Below, in pieces: positions 15,429 to 23,120 of a stretch of 33,922 nucleotides of DNA (position 1 is the stretch's first letter; the number at the start of each line of letters is the position of its first letter). The stretch lies in assembly GCF_030068475.1 (NCBI RefSeq), contig NZ_JAQOSP010000082.1, forward strand, positions 1 through 33,922. Direction: 5' to 3'. The DNA comes from Roseofilum acuticapitatum BLCC-M154 (GTDB lineage Bacteria; Cyanobacteriota; Cyanobacteriia; Cyanobacteriales; Desertifilaceae). The notes below the pieces were generated by a model. It did no database searches. It had not been told where the DNA came from and saw only the letters and a list, made by a program, of their open reading frames with translations. The position numbers and the translations under genes are program-made.

Positions 15429-16457
15429 TTACCACTGGGGCCAACTGTCTACCGGTTGGGTAGACAGGACTCGATGCATTCCCGCATCGGCAAAGCGTGC
15501 GAAGGTAGCATTGGCTTGTTCTGTAAAATCGACGGCTCCAGGGACAACTACGGGAGAGGTACAGTCTTCTAAGAGATAGACCTTTTGCGCCCATTGGCGA
15601 TCGCCTGCTAAAATTTCCGTCAGCAGGTCAGAAACCGTCCAAGCGACGCAATGACTTTTGGCTTGACCCGCAATAATCAGGCGATCGAAACTCAAGAGGG
15701 TATTCAGAAATGACTCATTCTTAGAAGCGATTTTCTCCCCATTAGCCCCAGTTAACACCTCTGCACGCAACACCGAATAATTCTCGGTTAACGGATGACT
15801 CCCCTTGAGATCGAACAAGGTTTGGCTATAGCGCACCAAATTATGGAAAAAAATCGCCTCTTCGACGGAGGAAACTAAGGCATGGCCAATGCCTCCTAAC
15901 ATGGAATGATAGGGCCAAACGGTGAGGGGATATTTGCCCTCATCGCTGAGAGTTTGCACATAATGCAAGGCATAGGCTTGTAGCGCCTCGCGATCGCCAC
16001 CCATGATACTATGGGCTACAGCAGGATTCGCTTTCCATTGACCCTCCTGAACCGCTTCTAAGGTAATGTTGGTTACCGCAGGGGTAGGATGCTCTCCAGC
16101 CTCATTAATCCAAAACAGAGGATGGAAAATTTGCATCGCGGTGTGGGTATCTAGGGTAGGGGCGATCGCCGTCAGAGTTCCCAAATTACGATAAATAAAC
16201 TCACACAAGCGTTGGTTATCCTCCACCGCGCCATTTCCCGATGTACCACCGACAAACAGCTCAAACTCCGGTAAACAAAAGGTATTTTGCACATCGATCG
16301 CCAAGAGGCAAACCCGCAAGCGATCCTGAGAAGCGGGCAAAATTCCCTGCTCTTGGGCCCAAGATCGGGCTTGTTCTGCTCGTTCCTGATAAGGCACTCG
16401 CCAAACTTGAGATACTTTATCGGGGTTAAAAAAAGTTGGAATAGGATATTCAGCCAC
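15429..16457 (-). CDS. Isochorismatase/nicotinamidase-like cysteine hydrolase, long form
   Basis: This 342-residue protein belongs to the isochorismatase-like superfamily (nicotinamidases and related amidases). The catalytic aspartate is in LLAIDVQNTF (about residue 54). The nucleophilic cysteine is in GQAKSHCVAWTVSDLL, and a lysine between them is expected to complete the triad. It is much longer than the usual 180-220 residues: an N-terminal extension of about 45 residues and an insert (WPYHSMLGGIGHALVSSVEE and beyond) before the cysteine. Metal-binding-type histidines occur in LDTHTAMQIFHPLFW. The substrate is unknown; nicotinamide is only one possibility. ATG 16457 starts the N-terminus MAEYPIPTFFNP. 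It is divergent from the membrane zinc-ribbon gene. Confidence 0.8.
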   Translation of the reverse strand: MAEYPIPTFFNPDKVSQVWRVPYQERAEQARSWAQEQGILPASQDRLRVCLLAIDVQNTFCLPEFELFVGGTSGNGAVEDNQRLCEFIYRNLGTLTAIAPTLDTHTAMQIFHPLFWINEAGEHPTPAVTNITLEAVQEGQWKANPAVAHSIMGGDREALQAYALHYVQTLSDEGKYPLTVWPYHSMLGGIGHALVSSVEEAIFFHNLVRYSQTLFDLKGSHPLTENYSVLRAEVLTGANGEKIASKNESFLNTLLSFDRLIIAGQAKSHCVAWTVSDLLTEILAGDRQWAQKVYLLEDCTSPVVVPGAVDFTEQANATFARFADAGMHRVLSTQPVDSWPQW

Positions 16458-16571
16458 GATCGAACCTCCCAGAAATTAACAGCAAAACGGGATGAAAATT
16501 TGGCACTGATCCCCAAATTCTCTTAAAATTCAGCTACACCCTCCAGAGATCTTCTTAACCCAAATCCTCAT

Positions 16572-17513
16572 ATGACCGATTTCAGTTTAACCGGACTACT
16601 CAGACTTGAGAGTTACCCTAACCTAATGGCCACCATTCCTGTAGAACTGGCTATGATTAGCCTGGTGACCAGTTTGGGATTTTTGCTTTCCGCACTCATG
16701 TACTTTAAAGCCTATCGTATGAGTCAAGTTCCGGTGCTAATTAAACCCCAAGGTCGTTCCCAAAAGCCGATTGATTTTTTCTGGTATCCCTATAAAGGCA
16801 CACCGAAATATAGTCAAGTGTATCAACAGGTTTATTGGGGGTCGTTTTGTTTAGTCTCCTCTTTAATGTTACTGGTCGCAGCCGTTTCTCCCAGGGCTTA
16901 TGTGGGGGTGGCGATTTTAGTGATGATCGGGTGTATCGTTACCTTTATCAGTTTTGTTCTTTTGAGTTCTGATTTAGCGGAGGTGGTGCTGTGGTGTACG
17001 GCGTTAGTGGCTCTCCCCCTAGTGTTTATTTTGGTACAGTCGATAACGGGGCCTTCGGGTTTGGCCACATTAGCTGCTTTTATTTGCGGTGGGTTAATCA
17101 GTATTCCTTTTTCTACCGCAGTGATGAAACGAGTGCGATCGCATCCTCGATTTTGGTGTAGCGGGTGCAAACGTCCCCTACAAACCCTTTCCCCTCAAGA
17201 TTTATTTGCCTATTTAACGGGATCGGAAAAACTAGCACAAAAACAAGGTCGAGTGATATTTGAGGGTCTGGAATGTCCCCACTGTAGCGATCCTACTGTT
17301 TATTCAGGCATTCATATTCGCGCCTATATCAAACCCTATCAACCCTCTTTACCCCTACTTCCTCCCGCTCCTTCCACCGATCCAGCGTGGAAAGTGCTAC
17401 TGAATCGACTTCAGTATCAGGTGAAAATGTGGCTGCGATCGCAACTTCCGCCCCCTTCCGCTCCCGTCAAGGGGCGAGCGATCGTCACATCCTCACGCAA
17501 GATTAATTCTTGA
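16572..17513 (+). CDS. Multi-pass membrane protein with C-terminal zinc-ribbon-like domain
   Basis: I do not recognise a named family. The 313-residue protein has about five membrane helices (about 24-45, 89-108, 112-134, 138-158, 163-183). A cytoplasmic tail follows with two cysteine pairs, CSGC (about 196-199) and CPHC (about 236-239), spaced as in a split zinc ribbon. A proline-rich stretch (PSLPLLPPAPSTDP) and a basic end come last. The ATG at 16572 was taken as start; ATG 16626 would still keep all helices. It converges with the HD-domain gene, with the terminator at 17522-17548 between them. A regulatory or assembly role in a membrane complex is possible but unsupported. Confidence 0.7.
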   Translation: MTDFSLTGLLRLESYPNLMATIPVELAMISLVTSLGFLLSALMYFKAYRMSQVPVLIKPQGRSQKPIDFFWYPYKGTPKYSQVYQQVYWGSFCLVSSLMLLVAAVSPRAYVGVAILVMIGCIVTFISFVLLSSDLAEVVLWCTALVALPLVFILVQSITGPSGLATLAAFICGGLISIPFSTAVMKRVRSHPRFWCSGCKRPLQTLSPQDLFAYLTGSEKLAQKQGRVIFEGLECPHCSDPTVYSGIHIRAYIKPYQPSLPLLPPAPSTDPAWKVLLNRLQYQVKMWLRSQLPPPSAPVKGRAIVTSSRKINS

Positions 17514-17521
17514 TTTTACCC

Positions 17522-17548
17522 AAAAAAATGAGGGAGATCTCTCTCCCC
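17522..17548 (-). terminator. Terminator of the HD-domain gene
   Basis: The hairpin GGGAGA-TCTC-TCTCCC (17532-17547) is followed on the minus strand by TCA and seven T (complement of 17522-17528). It lies 14 bases after the stop of the minus-strand gene at 17561. A run of C on the other side makes it less suited to the plus-strand gene. Confidence 0.7.
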
Positions 17549-17560
17549 CCCCTCTATCTA

Positions 17561-18952
17561 TCAGCGAACAGGCAAAACTTCGGCTTCTGGAAGGGCTGCT
17601 CGCAAGGCAGTTTTCCGTGCTTCAAATAACTCTAAAAGTTTTTCAATCACAATTTGCAGCACATCTGAGGGAAACTGGGTTAAAAAGTCAGAGGCTTTGA
17701 GTTCTCCTTTGAAAAAGGCTTTAGCCTGAAGGGTGAGTTCCCGAATCTGATCGAATCCCATGGATTTGACCATAAAGGTACTCAAGGGGGAATTTTTCAG
17801 GTCGTAGGATGAATCTTTTAAGCGTCCTTTTTCTAGGAGGGTGAGAACTTCTTTTTCGAGTGCATTTCCGGGTTCATGGGGATTAGACACAGGGGGAAGC
17901 AATTCTTCTAAGACGACTCCCACACTGCCTTCGGTACGCATTTCGCCCATCATGGTGGAAATGGGGATATTTTTACCAAATTGTAAGGAGAGGGCTTCTA
18001 GGAAGGCGATGGAGAGGAGTTTTGTTCCGAGATAGAGACGACCGACATCCATATTCCGTTGCGATCGCTCAATCAACAGCTTATACTCCGAAGGCTCAGG
18101 TACATTGCGAAACTCATGGAAAATAATTTCCGGTTTCAAGAAGTTCATGAAACCTTCCATTTTCTGTAAAGCTGTGCGATATTGACTCACCGTATAAGAA
18201 TTAGAGTTTTTCAGGTGATGGTTGGTTTCTGGCAATAAGTTCCAGGTTCCATCTAAAAATCGGGCCGCACTCTCATAAGCAAAACTGCCTACATCACGGT
18301 TAGACATGCGTACCGAGCTGTACACGGTATCGAGCATATCTTGTTCCGTGAGTCCAGCTTGATATTTTTCGTTAACTTCCCTTAATCTTTTGTATAAGAC
18401 TTCGCTACTACTTAACCCTTCTGAGGTTTTAGAGCGAAAGGGAATAGTGGCTTCAATACAAGCAATTATTTGCAAAATTAGACCCGGACTGAGGAAATCC
18501 TCATAGACTTTAGCGGCAACTAGGGCACTAAGAAATTCATTTTGCCCTGTTATCGGAGACAACTTTTGCCCAGCTTGGAAGTTAAATAAATCCAAAACCA
18601 TTTCAAACATCCCATCTTTGGGCAACTTATCCCGGTCTAGGATAATTAGGTCTTCTCCCACCTGACGAATAAAGGGACTAATATAGTAACTTAGGTTGAA
18701 ATTTACACTCTTATCAACTTGCACATACACCACATCATGAAATAGGGCCGCCAAAACTTCGATCGCATCTTCATTTCCCCCAACTTCAAAAATATGCTCT
18801 GGCGTATGGAAATACCGCCAAGGCCCCGTCATGGTTTGCACAATCAGGTTAGCAATATCGGAAAGCTTACTTGGCTCAACCTTAACTCCTAACCGATCGA
18901 TCGCCCAAACGAGCTTTTCTAAACATTGTTTTTGGTCATTTTCAAGACTCAT
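17561..18952 (-). CDS. HD-domain-like predicted phosphohydrolase, cyanobacterial
   Basis: The 463-residue protein has an N-terminal HD-type motif: H49 and H53 in YFHTPEHIFEV, and H72-D73 in LAALFHDVVY. This pattern resembles predicted metal-dependent HD phosphohydrolases, which often act on nucleotides. The rest is largely helical with no recognised second domain, and includes ERSQRNMDVGRLYLGTKLLS and a C-terminal helical region ending EARKTALRAALPEAE. It is far longer than simple HD proteins (about 200 residues). AGAGGTCTCC precedes the ATG at 18952. A Fur-box-like sequence lies 29-47 bases upstream of the start, suggesting iron control. The DMT permease gene is upstream on the same strand, separated by 130 bases. 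Confidence 0.7.
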   Translation of the reverse strand: MSLENDQKQCLEKLVWAIDRLGVKVEPSKLSDIANLIVQTMTGPWRYFHTPEHIFEVGGNEDAIEVLAALFHDVVYVQVDKSVNFNLSYYISPFIRQVGEDLIILDRDKLPKDGMFEMVLDLFNFQAGQKLSPITGQNEFLSALVAAKVYEDFLSPGLILQIIACIEATIPFRSKTSEGLSSSEVLYKRLREVNEKYQAGLTEQDMLDTVYSSVRMSNRDVGSFAYESAARFLDGTWNLLPETNHHLKNSNSYTVSQYRTALQKMEGFMNFLKPEIIFHEFRNVPEPSEYKLLIERSQRNMDVGRLYLGTKLLSIAFLEALSLQFGKNIPISTMMGEMRTEGSVGVVLEELLPPVSNPHEPGNALEKEVLTLLEKGRLKDSSYDLKNSPLSTFMVKSMGFDQIRELTLQAKAFFKGELKASDFLTQFPSDVLQIVIEKLLELFEARKTALRAALPEAEVLPVR

Positions 18953-18980
18953 GGAGACCTCTGCACCTTTCGTCGATCCA

Positions 18981-18999
18981 ATTAATAATTATCATTATG
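18981..18999 (-). promoter_or_regulatory. Fur-box-like site upstream of the HD-domain gene
   Basis: The minus strand reads CATAATGATAATTATTAAT. By eye it matches the classical 19-bp Fur box GATAATGATAATCATTATC at 15 of 19 positions, including an unbroken 11-base block. It is 29 bases before the start codon, where a repressor would block transcription. Binding is not shown. Confidence 0.45.
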
Positions 19000-19082
19000 C
19001 ACATAAGATGGGAGAGGTGGGGGTGAGCAATCCACAATTTCACTGCTTCTCCCATCCGTAAATTCTCCTGCATGGGGTCATT

Positions 19083-20369
19083 TTAGGCTTTTTTGGGGGC
19101 TAACATGCGTTCTAAGCTCATGCCCAACACCCCTAAACTCACCAATCCTAAACCGATCCATTGCTGAGTTCTGAGGGCCTCAGCTATCAAAAATAGGCTA
19201 AACAGAGCGGTCAGTGCGGGGCCACTAGCTCCCACGATAGAGGCTAAAGCGGGCCCTGCAAAGCGAATAGCAAAGTTATTGAGTAAATAGCTACCCAGGG
19301 TGAGAAGGCCCAAAATCGTCCCGCCAATCAGCAGACCCATTTGAGTATTCGGTTCAATAACTACGCCCAAGCCTTCTGGTAAGGGAAACAGGAGGGAAAT
19401 TCCAGAAAAGACGAAAATGGCGGCAAAGGAGACGAGAGAAAAGGGAATGGGGTGTAATTTCTTGGTTCCCATGCCCACTAAAAGCACGTAACCGGCAAAG
19501 GTAACCCCAGCACCGATCGCGGCGGAAATCCCCAAGTTTGTATTGCCCTCGATCCCTCCTTGGGGCAGGGCCATGATCCCTCCAGCGAGGATAACGATCA
19601 TGGCAATAATGCGAGCTAGGTTGGGGCGATCGCCAAATAGGGCCCAAGAGGCAAACACAGTGACAATCGGATAGATAAAGAAAATGGTGATCGCAATCCC
19701 TGTGGGAATATTACCAATGGCAATATAAATACAGACTTGGGACAAAAAGAGAAAGAACCCACTACCCACCACCTTCAGCATATGGTCATAATCATTGGAC
19801 TCGATAAAGCGCTTGAGGTCTGACCAAACCGAAGGATAGAGAACTGTGGCCAAGATAGGGAAGACCAACATGATCACAATCATGCGTAAAAACAGGATGA
19901 GCAAGGAATTGCCTAACCCTGGAGTAATCAACCCATCCACTGGAAATAGCCCTAACACCAGTCGCGGTTCGGGGGAAAGCTTTAATAAAATTTTCAGGGT
20001 GACGTTGAATAAAGAAAGCACACAAGCGGATAAGAAGGCTAAGAGTAAACCCGTCACCACTTGACCCTCTTTGCGCTGCGGCTTGGGTTTTGGGCTAACC
20101 GGTTCTTCTTGTGCCGCAGGTGCAGGAGGAGTCGGGATCGGATTGACGATAGGGTGTTTGCTCTCAATTTGCGATCGCAAACGATGGGCTAAACCTTCTA
20201 GAGTTCTGATTTCCTCTAGTAGTTTAACGCCGCGATCGCCGAGGGGCTGGCCATCCTGATTGAGTTGATGAGCTAACTCCTCTTGTAGCCTTTCGAGGTC
20301 TTGATTAACTTTCCTTAAGGTCTCTTCGGCACTTCTCACCTTAGAGTCTCTTGAGTCCGTATTGTCCAT
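19083..20369 (-). CDS. DMT-superfamily (EamA) permease with N-terminal coiled coil
   Basis: The protein is about 428 residues. The first hundred are soluble and heptad-like (VRSAEETLRKVNQDLERLQE; LLEEIRTLEGLAHRLRSQIE), followed by a proline-rich linker (PIPTPPAPAAQEEP). About ten membrane helices arranged as two EamA halves follow (first GLLLAFLSACVLSLF; second half from LGISAAIGAGVTFAGYVLLVG). Such permeases export or import small metabolites; the substrate is not predictable. ATG 20369 was taken as the start; the frame also opens at a GTG at 20411 and neither has a clear ribosome site. The coiled-coil extension is unusual for this family, whose members are normally about 300 residues and start at the first helix. 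Confidence 0.85.
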   Translation of the reverse strand: MDNTDSRDSKVRSAEETLRKVNQDLERLQEELAHQLNQDGQPLGDRGVKLLEEIRTLEGLAHRLRSQIESKHPIVNPIPTPPAPAAQEEPVSPKPKPQRKEGQVVTGLLLAFLSACVLSLFNVTLKILLKLSPEPRLVLGLFPVDGLITPGLGNSLLILFLRMIVIMLVFPILATVLYPSVWSDLKRFIESNDYDHMLKVVGSGFFLFLSQVCIYIAIGNIPTGIAITIFFIYPIVTVFASWALFGDRPNLARIIAMIVILAGGIMALPQGGIEGNTNLGISAAIGAGVTFAGYVLLVGMGTKKLHPIPFSLVSFAAIFVFSGISLLFPLPEGLGVVIEPNTQMGLLIGGTILGLLTLGSYLLNNFAIRFAGPALASIVGASGPALTALFSLFLIAEALRTQQWIGLGLVSLGVLGMSLERMLAPKKA

Positions 20370-20576
20370 TTGATGTTCACTTGAAAGACGACGGGTAGGG
20401 GTTTGAGCCACTTTCCAGAAGGAATAAGGCCTGATGTTGCTTTAAGCATATCGATCCAAAGGAGAGAACGGAGGATTTTTGCTAGGAATTTAACAATTTT
20501 AATAACAGAACCCGTCACTGCACCCAGGAGTTTATGGCCCACAGGGGAAGTAATCTGTGGGGGGTGTTATGCCCAT

Positions 20577-21800
20577 TCATGTCGGCAAAACCGAAAACAG
20601 GCGAACTATTGCCAAGATAGTAGCACTTATACTAGCAGTGAGGGGAAGGGTGATCGCCCAAACTAGGGCAATTTCTCTGAGGGTTTTGAATTTTAGGGGG
20701 GAAGAGGGCGATCGCTGCACTAAACCGATGCCAACGACTGCACCGACGAGAGCATGGGAGGTGGAGACGGGAAAGCCAAACCGAGAGGCGAGTAAAATGG
20801 TGGTGGCTGTGGCTACTTCGGCACAAAATCCGCCACTGGGTTTGAGGGGAGTAATGTTTTCGCCGACGGTAGAAATTACGTTTTTTCCCCAAATGGCGAG
20901 TCCGAAGACAATCCCGATCGCCCCAACGATTAAGCTCCAGAGGGGGACTTGGAAGTTTCCGGGAATGAGAATATCACCCTCTCGAATTTGGCTAATGATG
21001 GCTAAGGGGGCGATCGCATTACCCACATCATTGGAACCATGGGCAAAGGCGACGAAACAGGCGCTGATCGCCTGAAATTGGGCAAAAATGCTCTCTAGGG
21101 ATCGATCTGAACTTAAGCGATGCCAAGTGAGGGCAGTTAGGGCTACAGTGCCTAGGGCGGCTGTGCCGATCATGGCGGTATGGTTGGGAATCTGGGGAAT
21201 GGAGAAACCCGAAAAGAGGGTGGGTAAGACGATCGCCCCAAAAATAGTCAACAAACCGGTACAAATCCAGGGAATCCATTCTTCTACTCTCAACCTGGCT
21301 TGAGGGTGGTCTAAAATCCCGGCTTTGAGGCGATTGTAAAAGACCAGTGCTAGGCTGCCGCTAATCACTGGGGTAACTACCCAAACGAGGGAAATGCGCC
21401 CCAGGGTAGACCAATCAATGGCTTCTGGCCCGATGGCGACTCCACTGAATCCGGCGATCGCCCCCACGATAGCATGGGAAGAAGCTACAGGCAGTCCAAA
21501 GCTGGTGGCAATTTGTAACCACAAACCACAAGCCAGGAGAACGGAAACCATCCCCAGAAATAGAAGTTGGAGATTGGGGGCAAATTCTTCTAGATGAATT
21601 AAGTCACTGGCTAGGGTTTGGGAGACTGGCCCCCCAAACCAAACGGCTCCCGTAAATTCCAAAATACCGGCAATAATGACGGCTTGGGTGAGGGTAATGG
21701 CTTTTGAGCCGACGGAGGTTCCCATGGAGTTGGCCACATCATTTGCGCCCAAATTGCAGGCGACATAGAAGGCCAATAAAACAGGTAAGAGTAAATCCAT
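20577..21800 (-). CDS. Inorganic phosphate permease, PiT family
   Basis: This 407-residue protein of about ten membrane helices carries the two family signature repeats: GANDVANSMGTSVGS near the N-terminus (about 18-32) and AHGSNDVGNAIAP in the second half (about 247-260). PiT proteins take up phosphate, usually as a metal-phosphate complex, driven by protons or sodium. ATG 21800 starts directly before the first helix. It is divergent from ruvC with only about 26 bases between start codons, so the two promoters must overlap each other or the coding regions. Confidence 0.93.
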   Translation of the reverse strand: MDLLLPVLLAFYVACNLGANDVANSMGTSVGSKAITLTQAVIIAGILEFTGAVWFGGPVSQTLASDLIHLEEFAPNLQLLFLGMVSVLLACGLWLQIATSFGLPVASSHAIVGAIAGFSGVAIGPEAIDWSTLGRISLVWVVTPVISGSLALVFYNRLKAGILDHPQARLRVEEWIPWICTGLLTIFGAIVLPTLFSGFSIPQIPNHTAMIGTAALGTVALTALTWHRLSSDRSLESIFAQFQAISACFVAFAHGSNDVGNAIAPLAIISQIREGDILIPGNFQVPLWSLIVGAIGIVFGLAIWGKNVISTVGENITPLKPSGGFCAEVATATTILLASRFGFPVSTSHALVGAVVGIGLVQRSPSSPLKFKTLREIALVWAITLPLTASISATILAIVRLFSVLPT

Positions 21801-21826
21801 TGAAGGTTTAGAGCAGAGAGGGATTG

Positions 21827-22330
21827 ATGATGATCCAAAAACGGATTTTAGGGTTAGATCCAGGTTTGGCCCGTTTGGGGTTTGGTATTCTGGACTGCGA
21901 GCAATGCGAGGAAAGCCAAGAGGAGCGATTGAAGCCGTTGGATTTTGGGGTAATTACGACCCCAAGCGGCCAAGCGGTGGGCGATCGCCTCTGTACGCTT
22001 TATGATGACCTGCAAGCGATTGTCACCCAGTGGCAGCCGGATTTGGCGGCGATCGAAAAGTTGTTTTTCTATCGTATGGGCAATACGATTTTGGTGGCTC
22101 AAGCGCGAGGGGTTCTGCTCCTGGTTTTGGCTCAACACCAGATTCCTATGGTTGAATATACTCCTGCCCAAGTCAAGCAAACTCTGACGGGATATGGCAG
22201 GGCTGATAAGGAGGAAGTCCAAGAATCAGTAATGCTAGAGTTAGCCCTAGAAGAGATTCCCAAGCCAGATGATGCGGCGGATGCGTTGGCGATCGCCCTA
22301 ACCGCCTGGTTAACAATGAACAATGAATAA
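21827..22330 (+). CDS. ruvC: Crossover junction endodeoxyribonuclease RuvC
   Basis: This Holliday junction resolvase acts with RuvAB in recombination and repair. The 167-residue protein has all four acidic catalytic residues: D11 ([13 protein letters not shown]), E77 (AAIEKLFF), and D149 and D152 ([12 protein letters not shown]). AGAGAGG stands about 7 bases before ATG 21827; a TTG at 21824 and an ATG at 21830 are also in frame. The last residues, TMNNE, and the stop codon are encoded by the first units of a heptamer array that continues to the next gene, so the C-terminal tail is repeat-derived. Genes downstream on the same strand encode an endopeptidase and a channel. Confidence 0.95.
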   Translation: MMIQKRILGLDPGLARLGFGILDCEQCEESQEERLKPLDFGVITTPSGQAVGDRLCTLYDDLQAIVTQWQPDLAAIEKLFFYRMGNTILVAQARGVLLLVLAQHQIPMVEYTPAQVKQTLTGYGRADKEEVQESVMLELALEEIPKPDDAADALAIALTAWLTMNNE

Positions 22331-22388
22331 TGAACAATTAACAATTAACAATTAACAATTAACAATTAACAATTAACAATTAACAATT
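22312..22388 (+). repeat. Heptanucleotide tandem array (AACAATT)n, STRR type
   Basis: Eleven 7-bp units are in perfect register. Three variants come first (AACAATG, AACAATG, AATAATG) and overlap the end of ruvC. Eight identical AACAATT units then run from 22333 to 22388 and end on the base before the endopeptidase ATG. Such heptamer arrays are a known feature of filamentous cyanobacterial genomes. No ribosome binding site can exist in the last 56 bases before the ATG. Confidence 0.95.
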
Positions 22389-23120
22389 ATGATCGCTCTT
22401 GAAGAACTAACCACGACCCAAGCCTATCAATTTCGCTCTAATGTAGATTTATACAACTCCTGTGAAGCTCAAGAGTTAGCGACGCAGGGGGCTGGCGATC
22501 GCCAATTTCACGTTCTTGGATCTCCCCAAAACAACGCCCTTCCCATCCTCCTCTGTGAAGACGATTATTCCTGCTGGTTATCCTTAAACGACCTCGATAA
22601 AATCGATTTGGCTCTGGCTCCCTATCAACCCCGTTCCCTCATCCGCGCCGAAATTGAAAAGAGAATTAATGGCGTAATTGCCTACACTCAAAACGCCATG
22701 AATCAACCGAATGAATATCTCTGGGGAGGAACCGTCCCCCCCAATTACGATTGTTCCGGACTCATGCAAGCCGCTTTTTCCTCCGTTGGCATCTGGATAC
22801 CCAGAGATGCTTATCAACAACATAATTTTACTCAACCCCTTTCGATTGAAGAAGCACAACCCGGCGATCTCCTCTTTTTCTCCTCTGGAAAACGCATTAC
22901 CCATGTCGCTTTATATTTAGGCAATCACCAATATATTCATAGTTCCGGAAAAGATAAGGGACGCAACGGAATTGGCATCGATACCTTAGCGCCTGAAGGA
23001 GATTCTATTAGCCAATACTACGCTACAATTTTCTGTGGATTGGGTCGAGTTATCGCTGGATATATCAGTACAGGCAATCCAGAATCTCAATTTGAATGTC
23101 CACTATCAGTCAATTCATGA
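22389..23120 (+). CDS. NlpC/P60 cell-wall endopeptidase with N-terminal SH3b domain
   Basis: This 243-residue protein cleaves, in its family, the gamma-D-Glu to diamino acid bond of peptidoglycan stem peptides, as shown for the Anabaena and Nostoc homologues. The N-terminal about 85 residues form an SH3b-like module. The NlpC/P60 domain has the triad C122 (NYDCSGLMQAAF), H172 (ITHVALYLG) and H184 (YIHSSG). No signal peptide is seen, consistent with the cytoplasmic, murein-recycling type. The ATG directly follows the heptamer array, so translation must start without a normal ribosome binding site. The stop codon overlaps the next start (ATGA), so the MscS-type gene is translationally coupled to it. 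Confidence 0.93.
   Translation: MIALEELTTTQAYQFRSNVDLYNSCEAQELATQGAGDRQFHVLGSPQNNALPILLCEDDYSCWLSLNDLDKIDLALAPYQPRSLIRAEIEKRINGVIAYTQNAMNQPNEYLWGGTVPPNYDCSGLMQAAFSSVGIWIPRDAYQQHNFTQPLSIEEAQPGDLLFFSSGKRITHVALYLGNHQYIHSSGKDKGRNGIGIDTLAPEGDSISQYYATIFCGLGRVIAGYISTGNPESQFECPLSVNS

Noticed and set aside
22312-22388. CRISPR array
   Set aside because: Units are 7 bases with no spacers and no cas genes nearby; it is a simple tandem heptamer array.
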